Assembly: GCF_030315915.2 (NCBI RefSeq)
Contig: NZ_CP135990.1
Coordinates: 1,054,001-1,118,000, forward strand
DNA length: 64,000 nt
Reading direction: 5' to 3'
From: Providencia zhijiangensis
GTDB taxonomy: Bacteria; Pseudomonadota; Gammaproteobacteria; Enterobacterales; Enterobacteriaceae
In this document: positions 56,198 through 64,000 of the stretch, piece after piece
Numbering within the stretch: the first letter of the stretch is position 1
Layout of the letters: each line of letters begins with the position of its first letter
Translations under genes and position numbers: made by a program
The notes under the pieces: model-generated
What the model was told of the DNA's origin: nothing
Seen by the model: the letters and a program-made list of their open reading frames with translations, nothing else
Databases searched by the model: none

Positions 56198-56776
56198 ATG
56201 AAAAAAATTAAAAGCGTCGCGGTTTATTGTGGTTCTAGCCTAGGTGTTAACGAGATTTATCAAAAACAAGCTATTGAGTTTGCAAAAGAGCTGGTAAAAC
56301 GTGATATCGCTTTAGTCTACGGTGGTGCGAGTGTTGGGTTGATGGGAACGGTTGCCGATACGGTATTATCTTTAGGTGGTAAGGCTATTGGTGTGATCCC
56401 ATCCCTGCTTGAAGAGCGTGAAATCTCCCATAAAAATCTGACTGAACTGTACAAAGTTGACACCATGCATCAGCGCAAAAGCAAAATGATTGAATTAGCT
56501 GACGGTTTTGTCGCCATGCCGGGGGGGTATGGCACATTGGAAGAGTACAGTGAAGTGTTTACTTGGAGCCAAATTGGCTTACATACAAAGCCTTGCGCTC
56601 TGTTCAATATTAATAATTACTGGCAGCCTCTGATTGATATGACCAATAAAATGGCGGATGAGGGATTTTTACATGAAAAATATCGCCATATGGCGCTTGT
56701 GGAATCATCCCCAGCCAGTTTATTAGACCTGTTTGAAACCTATGTAGCGCCACCAGTAAAAACCTACGAAAAATAA
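56198..56776 (+). CDS. LOG-family nucleotide 5'-monophosphate phosphoribohydrolase
   Basis: 192 residues with the LOG signature: VAVYCGSSLGVNEIY near residue 8, LVYGGASVGLMG near 40, MHQRKSKMIELADGFVAMPGGYGTLEEYSEVFTW with the PGGxGTxxE catalytic motif. Plant and bacterial LOG proteins release free bases from cytokinin or nucleoside monophosphates; in bacteria the natural substrate is often unclear. It is a monocistronic gene between rhtA and ybiT. Confidence 0.9.
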   Translation: MKKIKSVAVYCGSSLGVNEIYQKQAIEFAKELVKRDIALVYGGASVGLMGTVADTVLSLGGKAIGVIPSLLEEREISHKNLTELYKVDTMHQRKSKMIELADGFVAMPGGYGTLEEYSEVFTWSQIGLHTKPCALFNINNYWQPLIDMTNKMADEGFLHEKYRHMALVESSPASLLDLFETYVAPPVKTYEK

Positions 56777-56956
56777 ATAATCATCTATTGATCCCTTTTT
56801 TCTAAATAGCTGCGTGCCAAAATCAGCACAAGATCTAAACGCGGGATTATGGCATAATGCGCGGCTATTTATACTTATCAGACTTCAAGTCGGCGAGATA
56901 AGGGCACTTAAGCTAATCTCGGGGCGACTCTACAAAGATCAATTTAAGGCATCGCA

Positions 56957-58555
56957 GTGTTAACAACCAACAATATCACTATGCAGTTTGGCAGTAAGCC
57001 GCTGTTTGAAAACATCTCAGTTAAATTCGGTACCGGTAACCGCTATGGTCTGATCGGTGCGAATGGTGCGGGTAAATCCACATTTATGAAAATTCTGGGT
57101 GGGGATTTAACGCCAACCGCAGGGAATGTGAGCACCACGGATCCTAACGAGCGTTTAGGTAAATTACGCCAAGACCAGTTTGCATTCGAAGAGTTCACCG
57201 TTCTAGATACCGTTATCATGGGACATGCTGAGCTTTGGGATGTAAAGCAAGAGCGTGACAGAATTTATGCGATGCCAGAAATGAGCGAAGAAGATGGCTA
57301 TCGCGTTGCGGATCTCGAGGTGGCTTACGGTGAGATGGATGGCTATAGCGCGGAAGCGCGTGCGGGTGAGCTGTTATTAGGCGTCGGTATTCCGGTTGAG
57401 CAACATTATGGCCCAATGAGCGAAGTGGCGCCGGGTTGGAAACTGCGTGTGCTATTGGCTCAGGCATTGTTTGCAGACCCAGATATTCTGTTACTTGATG
57501 AACCGACGAACAACTTGGATATCGATACCATCCGTTGGTTGGAGCAAGTGCTGAATGACCGTAACTGCACCATGGTCATCATTTCCCATGATAGACACTT
57601 CTTAAATACCGTTTGTACGCACATGGCGGACTTAGACTACGGTGAGCTGCGTTTATTCCCGGGCAACTACGATGAATACATGATCGCAGCAACTCAAGCA
57701 AGAGAGCGTCTGTTATCTGATAACGCCAAGAAGAAAGCGCAAATTGCTGAATTACAATCGTTCGTCAGCCGTTTCAGTGCGAATGCATCAAAATCGAAAC
57801 AAGCAACGTCTCGTGCTCGTCAAATTGATAAAATTCAATTGGATGAAGTTAAAGCTTCTAGCCGTCAAAACCCATTCATTCGTTTTGAACAAGAGAAAAA
57901 ACTGTTCCGTAACGCTTTAGAATTAGAAGCGGTCACCAACGGTTATGATCAAGGTCCTCTGTTTAAAAATGTGAACCTGTTAATGGAAGTGGGTGAAAAG
58001 ATGGCCGTTATCGGTGCTAACGGTATCGGTAAAACCACATTCTTAAAAACCTTAGTCGGTGAGCAACCTGCGACAAGCGGGATCGTCAAATGGTCTGAAA
58101 ACCATAACATTGGTTATTATGCGCAAGACCACGCAGAAGACTTTGATACTGACCTGAACGTATTTGACTGGATGAGCCAGTGGAAAAGTGAAGGGGATGA
58201 CGAGCAGGCGGTTCGTAGTATTTTAGGTCGTTTACTGTTCTCTCAAGACGATATCAAGAAAAAAGTGTCGGTCTTATCCGGTGGTGAGCAGGGTCGTATG
58301 TTATTTGGTAAGCTGATGATGCAACAGCCAAATATCTTGATTATGGATGAACCGACCAACCACTTAGATATGGAATCCATTGAATCATTGAACTTAGCGT
58401 TAGAAATGTATCAAGGAACGCTGATTTTCGTTTCTCATGACCGTGAGTTTGTGAGTTCACTGGCAACTCGTATTCTTGAGATTAAAGAAGATAAGGTTAT
58501 TGATTTTAAAGGTACTTATGATGAGTACCTGAAAAGCCAAGGCGTCGTTATCTAA
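56957..58555 (+). CDS. ybiT: ABC-F ATPase YbiT
   Basis: 532-residue soluble ABC-F protein acting on ribosomes. The two ATPase domains have [14 protein letters not shown] and [18 protein letters not shown], then [30 protein letters not shown] and [18 protein letters not shown], joined by a charged linker ([21 protein letters not shown]). It is near-identical in layout to E. coli YbiT. It starts with GTG 56957 behind AAGG at 56946-56949. Confidence 0.95.
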   Translation: MLTTNNITMQFGSKPLFENISVKFGTGNRYGLIGANGAGKSTFMKILGGDLTPTAGNVSTTDPNERLGKLRQDQFAFEEFTVLDTVIMGHAELWDVKQERDRIYAMPEMSEEDGYRVADLEVAYGEMDGYSAEARAGELLLGVGIPVEQHYGPMSEVAPGWKLRVLLAQALFADPDILLLDEPTNNLDIDTIRWLEQVLNDRNCTMVIISHDRHFLNTVCTHMADLDYGELRLFPGNYDEYMIAATQARERLLSDNAKKKAQIAELQSFVSRFSANASKSKQATSRARQIDKIQLDEVKASSRQNPFIRFEQEKKLFRNALELEAVTNGYDQGPLFKNVNLLMEVGEKMAVIGANGIGKTTFLKTLVGEQPATSGIVKWSENHNIGYYAQDHAEDFDTDLNVFDWMSQWKSEGDDEQAVRSILGRLLFSQDDIKKKVSVLSGGEQGRMLFGKLMMQQPNILIMDEPTNHLDMESIESLNLALEMYQGTLIFVSHDREFVSSLATRILEIKEDKVIDFKGTYDEYLKSQGVVI

Positions 58556-58572
58556 TCTTACTTGAATCAAAA

Positions 58573-58614
58573 AATAGCCCCGCCGGAGTGATACCCGCGG
58601 GGCTATTTTTATTT
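58573..58614 (+). terminator. Rho-independent terminator of ybiT
   Basis: AATAGCCCCGC (58573-58583) pairs with GCGGGGCTATT (58597-58607), followed by TTTATTT. Confidence 0.85.
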
Positions 58615-58645
58615 AGCCGTTCAAAATGGCTGAACAGCCTCAAAA

Positions 58646-58981
58646 TTAGTTTTTCTTCACAAACTCAGATTTCAGTTTCATTTGACCGAAGCCATCGATT
58701 TTACAATCGATATTGTGGTCGCCTTCCACTAAACGGATACCTTTAACACGGGTACCGATTTTCAGCATTGAAGAGCTACCTTTCACTTTAAGATCTTTGA
58801 TTACGGTAACGGTATCGCCATCAGCTAATAAGTTGCCATTCGCATCTTTTACGATGAGCTCATCAATGTCAGCAACTGGCTCAGCATCATTCCATTCGTG
58901 CGCGCACTCAGGGCAGATGTACATATCGTTGTCAGTATAGGTGTATTCAGACTGACATTTTGGGCAAGGAGGTAATGACAT
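58646..58981 (-). CDS. yjdM: Zinc-ribbon protein YjdM (PhnA)
   Basis: 111 residues: N-terminal zinc ribbon CPKCQSEY...[10 protein letters not shown] and a C-terminal beta domain [47 protein letters not shown]. It is almost the same as E. coli YjdM over its length. Despite the old name PhnA it is not known to hydrolyse phosphonates. ATG 58981 gives the family start MSLPPCPKC; 17 upstream codons are rejected. Confidence 0.94.
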   Translation of the reverse strand: MSLPPCPKCQSEYTYTDNDMYICPECAHEWNDAEPVADIDELIVKDANGNLLADGDTVTVIKDLKVKGSSSMLKIGTRVKGIRLVEGDHNIDCKIDGFGQMKLKSEFVKKN

Positions 58982-59185
58982 ATTTATATTCTCAGTGATG
59001 ACTAACTTCTCAGTGACGATGAATGTAGTCATAGTTCAAATCAGTAGGGATAACGAGGTTCCCCGAAAGGGGGATAGTATAAGACCAAAGACAAGATAAA
59101 TGAATTTTTAGGAATATTCCTAATTTTGTATCTTAAAAAATGGTGAGATAGAAAAATGGCGAGACTTAGCTCGCCATGGATAATC

Positions 59186-59944
59186 TTAAGAGCAAACCTC
59201 ACAGTGGGGGTCTTTATTGAGTTTAAATTGGCGAAAATCCAGCGTCATCGCATCAAATAGCAGCACTTTTCCGACATTGACTTTGCCGTATTGCGCCAGC
59301 AATTTGATGGTTTCCATCGCTTCTAATGTGCCAATTGTCCCCACGAGTGGCGCCATCACGCCTGCCTCTACACATGTCAGGCTGTTTTCTCCAAACAGTC
59401 GGCTTAGGCAGTGATAGCAAGGCATTTCTTCTTCGTAGGTAAATACGGAAAGTTGCCCTTCCATACGAATCGCGGCACCCGAAACAAAAGGGATTTTGTG
59501 CTTAAAGCAGAGGCGATTAAGCTGCTCACGAATGGCTACATTATCCGTGCAATCTAAGATCACATGATGCTGTTGAACTAATTGCTCTAGCTCAGGATCA
59601 TCCAATTGCGCATTAACCGTATCAATCTGGATATGGGGATTGATGGCCGCTAGCTGCGCTTTGGCTGAATCTACTTTAGGCTCACCGATAGTGGCATCGC
59701 GGTGCAGGGTTTGCCGCTGTAAGTTCGATAGGGAAACGGTATCAAAATCTACGAGGGTTAAATGCCCAACACCCGCGGCAGCGAGGTATTGCGTTGCGGC
59801 GCAACCAAGCCCACCAAGTCCAACGACCAAGACTTTACCAGCCTTCAGCTTTTCCTGCCCGTCAAAATCGAAGCCGCGTAAGATAATTTGGCGGTTATAA
59901 CGCAGCATTTCCTGATCAGTCAGCTCTTGCACAGTTTTACTCAC
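59186..59944 (-). CDS. moeB: MoaD adenylyltransferase MoeB
   Basis: E1-like enzyme that adenylates the C-terminal Gly of MoaD. The 252-residue protein has [23 protein letters not shown] for [30 protein letters not shown] and the zinc cysteines in CYHCLSRLF and HCEVC. Eight bases overlap with moeA upstream, so the operon is moeAB. Confidence 0.95.
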   Translation of the reverse strand: MSKTVQELTDQEMLRYNRQIILRGFDFDGQEKLKAGKVLVVGLGGLGCAATQYLAAAGVGHLTLVDFDTVSLSNLQRQTLHRDATIGEPKVDSAKAQLAAINPHIQIDTVNAQLDDPELEQLVQQHHVILDCTDNVAIREQLNRLCFKHKIPFVSGAAIRMEGQLSVFTYEEEMPCYHCLSRLFGENSLTCVEAGVMAPLVGTIGTLEAMETIKLLAQYGKVNVGKVLLFDAMTLDFRQFKLNKDPHCEVCS

Positions 59945-61178
59945 TTTTTAATAAGTAATTGAACATTTCCACATCAACCATTTCGCCTGCCGCGATTTTC
60001 CCACGCTCGCGTTCTAATACGATAAAGCAGTTTGCTTGGCTAAAAGAACTGAAAACATGTGAGCCTTGGTGCCCAGTAGTCGCCACTTGTAGTTGGCCTT
60101 GTTCATCGACGCTTAAAATACCTCGTTGGAAATCAAGGCGTCCCGGAGATTTTTTCAGCGGTGTAGTGACAGGTACTTTGAAGCGGACAGGGGCTTTCCA
60201 TTGGCTATGACCACCGAGACGAGCAATTAATGGCTGAACTAACTGATAGAAAGTCAGTGCGGCAGAGACAGGATTACCCGGTAAGCCACAGAACCATGCT
60301 GAACTTAGCTTGCCGAATGCAAAAGGTTTACCTGGCTTGATGGCTAATTTCCAAAAGCCAATCTCTCCCAGTTCATCCAAAATTTGTTTGGTGTAATCCG
60401 CTTCACCGACAGAGACGCCGCCGCTGCTGATAACTAAATCAGCACATTGGTTAGCTTCAATAAAGGTTTGCTTGAGTTTTTCGGGTGAGTCGGGGATCAC
60501 GCCGAAATCCAGCACTTCACAATTGAGTTTTTCTAACATTAATCGAACGGCAAAACGGTTGGTGTCATAAATTTGACCTTCAGCCAGAGGTTCGCCTACC
60601 GCTTGAAGTTCATCGCCGGTTGAGAACACGGCAACTTTCAAACGGCGCTGGACAGTAACATTCGCAATTCCGAGAGACGCTATCAATGGAAGCTGTGCGG
60701 TGGACAATAAGGTTCCCGCTGGAAATACCGCGCTACCTTGGGCAATATCTTCGCCAGCTTTACGAATATTGTTTCCTTGCTTGAAGTTTTCCGTAAAAAT
60801 AATTCCTTGGTCAGTTTGCTCTGTTGCTTCTTGCATGACAACGGTATCAACGCCTTCTGGGATAGGCGCTCCTGTCATGATACGTACGCAACTACCTGCG
60901 GGTAATTTCCCTTCCATTGGGTTGCCGGCAAAGGACTTTCCAGCGACGGGCATCGGGGTTTTTCCATCCCAATCAGCAAAGCGAAAACCATAACCATCCA
61001 TCGCGGAGTTATCGAACGGCGGGACATTTATAGGAGATATGAGGTCTTCGGCAATAATACGTTGGGCAGACTCAGTTAATGGGATGATTTCAGTGCTAGT
61101 GACCGTTGTGGTGTTTGAAAGTAATTTTTCTAATGCAAGCTCTAGTGAAATCAAACCGTTAGTATGACACTGGTCCAT
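59937..61178 (-). CDS. moeA: Molybdopterin molybdenumtransferase MoeA
   Basis: MoeA inserts molybdate into adenylylated molybdopterin. The 413-residue protein has [37 protein letters not shown], the MPT-binding domain with [37 protein letters not shown] and [11 protein letters not shown], then [12 protein letters not shown]-like [17 protein letters not shown]. With moaACDE and modABC it completes the molybdenum cofactor route in this window except for mog/moaB and mobA. Confidence 0.95.
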   Translation of the reverse strand: MDQCHTNGLISLELALEKLLSNTTTVTSTEIIPLTESAQRIIAEDLISPINVPPFDNSAMDGYGFRFADWDGKTPMPVAGKSFAGNPMEGKLPAGSCVRIMTGAPIPEGVDTVVMQEATEQTDQGIIFTENFKQGNNIRKAGEDIAQGSAVFPAGTLLSTAQLPLIASLGIANVTVQRRLKVAVFSTGDELQAVGEPLAEGQIYDTNRFAVRLMLEKLNCEVLDFGVIPDSPEKLKQTFIEANQCADLVISSGGVSVGEADYTKQILDELGEIGFWKLAIKPGKPFAFGKLSSAWFCGLPGNPVSAALTFYQLVQPLIARLGGHSQWKAPVRFKVPVTTPLKKSPGRLDFQRGILSVDEQGQLQVATTGHQGSHVFSSFSQANCFIVLERERGKIAAGEMVDVEMFNYLLKSE

Positions 61179-61604
61179 AAATCGTTACCCCTTAATCTTG
61201 TTATTGGCCTTCGAGGCTTAAAATAAATTGTTGGCGGTATTATGTCAGATATAGCGCATTGGGTGAATGAATAGAAATTGATTACTGATAGCTTTTGAGT
61301 GGATAGTTTGTGTCATTTGAGTCACGTATTGCGTTGTTTTAATAAACTCACTATTAAATAACACGATTTTTGCTAAAACAGGTCTATTAAAAAGGATAAA
61401 ATAAATCATGTTATTAATCGCATTTAAATAATGAAATAGTTATTTAAATTGCAAGGAGTATTCTGGATCGAGTCGCGCGATAACCTGCAAATATTTCATG
61501 CTGTTGATAGATGTATTACTGGATTATCTGCACTTGCTGCTTTAGAGTACCGCGCACACCTGCATTTTTATAAAAATAGCGTTATACCATCTGTGGAGGA
61601 TCCT
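61179..61604. other. Divergent moeA-folE intergenic region
   Basis: 426 bases. The folE frame is open through the last 52 codons (from TTG 61449), with AAGGAG at 61453-61458 but no ATG or GTG at proper distance; I treat it as leader. A single ModE-like half (GATATAGCG, near 61250) has no partner. Confidence 0.4.
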
Positions 61605-62264
61605 ATGTCATCTCTGAGTAAAGAGGCCGAATTAGTTCATGCTGCTTTGGAAGCCAGGGGGCTTGAAACCCCGTTACGTATCCAGCCAAAATCCGGAGAG
61701 GATCGTAAGCAACTGATTGAAGGGCATATGACCGAAATTATGAAGTTGCTGAACTTAGATTTAACCGATGATAGCTTGGCTGATACCCCGCGCCGTATCG
61801 CAAAAATGTATGTGGATGAGATTTTTTCAGGTCTTGACTACGCAAACTTCCCAAAAATCACATTAATTGAAAATAAAATGAATGTGGATGAAATGGTCAC
61901 TGTGCGTGATATTACTCTGACCAGTACGTGTGAGCATCACTTTGTGACGATCGACGGTAAGGCGATTGTGGCATATATCCCTAAAGACAAAGTGATTGGT
62001 TTATCGAAAATCAACCGTATTGTGCAGTTTTTCTCACAGCGTCCACAAGTTCAAGAGCGTTTAACGCAACAAATTTTAGTGGCTTTGCAAACGTTGCTAG
62101 GCACCATGAATGTCGCGGTTTCTATTGATGCAGTTCACTACTGTGTGAAAGCCCGTGGTATACGTGATGCGACGAGCGCGACCACCACCACATCATTAGG
62201 TGGGCTGTTCAAGTCAAGTCAAAATACGCGTCAAGAATTCTTACGTGCGGTTCGCCATCTCTAA
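61605..62264 (+). CDS. folE: GTP cyclohydrolase I FolE
   Basis: First enzyme of folate synthesis, converting GTP to dihydroneopterin triphosphate. The 219-residue protein has [43 protein letters not shown] with zinc ligands Cys and His, [26 protein letters not shown] and [11 protein letters not shown] with the third zinc ligand. ATG 61605 is preceded by GTGGAGGA at 61593-61600, which settles the start. yeiB follows four bases later. Confidence 0.96.
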   Translation: MSSLSKEAELVHAALEARGLETPLRIQPKSGEDRKQLIEGHMTEIMKLLNLDLTDDSLADTPRRIAKMYVDEIFSGLDYANFPKITLIENKMNVDEMVTVRDITLTSTCEHHFVTIDGKAIVAYIPKDKVIGLSKINRIVQFFSQRPQVQERLTQQILVALQTLLGTMNVAVSIDAVHYCVKARGIRDATSATTTTSLGGLFKSSQNTRQEFLRAVRHL

Positions 62265-62267
62265 TTT

Positions 62268-64000
<1,733 letters not shown>

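Noticed and set aside
61245-61262. ModE box before moeA
   Set aside because: One half-site (GATATAGCG) exists, but the other half at six-base spacing does not match.

Overview
The window looks like a chromosomal segment of an enterobacterium of the Morganellaceae, most probably Providencia. The proteins are close to Escherichia coli orthologues over their full length, but base composition is clearly more AT-rich. Gene order follows E. coli K-12 from tol-pal through the ybh, dinG, dps and moeAB region, with pieces missing and others inserted. The genus is an inference from sequence feel and gene order.

Layout. 1-4116: tail of tolR, then tolA, tolB, pal and cpoB (Tol-Pal envelope complex). 4159-4976: a tRNA-Lys cluster with three intact genes and three decayed tRNA pieces that carry hairpin clusters in the T loop. 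5041-5916: an ANT(6)-like nucleotidyltransferase. 6065-8014: nadA and pnuC behind a NadR-type operator. 8347-11141: aroG, an unknown membrane protein and gpmA. 11515-18665: molybdate locus modF, modE, acrZ, modABC, interrupted by an AT-rich pair of exported proteins of unknown function. 18671-20840: an ERIC-like element, ybhA and pgl. 20887-25906: divergent biotin genes bioA and bioBFCD. 26188-28549: uvrB with DnaA boxes and a LexA box. 28751-36093: accessory block placed between uvrB and yvcK: an Rpn-family nuclease with a likely internal antitoxin start, then the phosphoglycerate uptake system pgtP / pgtCBA. 36157-40716: yvcK, Moco riboswitch, moaACDE and ybhL. 40799-49659: ybhGFSR exporter, cecR, rhlE, dusC and a YeaQ-type membrane protein. 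49769-50612: two AT-rich unknown genes. 50746-64000: sseA, a small membrane ORF, dinG, dps, rhtA, a LOG-family gene, ybiT, yjdM, moeB-moeA, folE, yeiB and the 3' part of sanA.

How the genes work together. Molybdenum is the strongest theme: uptake (modABC), sensing (modE), cofactor synthesis (moaACDE, moeAB) and a Moco riboswitch. Two ModE-type operators with identical geometry lie before modA and moaA. A second theme is DNA damage (uvrB and dinG, each with a LexA-type box). A third is cofactor supply (NAD, biotin, folate). The most unusual items are the tRNA-Lys remnants with T-loop hairpins, the intragenic start in the rpn gene, paired direct-repeat operators in front of pgtP/pgtC, and a possible attenuator in the dinG leader. 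All calls come from reading the sequence; no database search was run.
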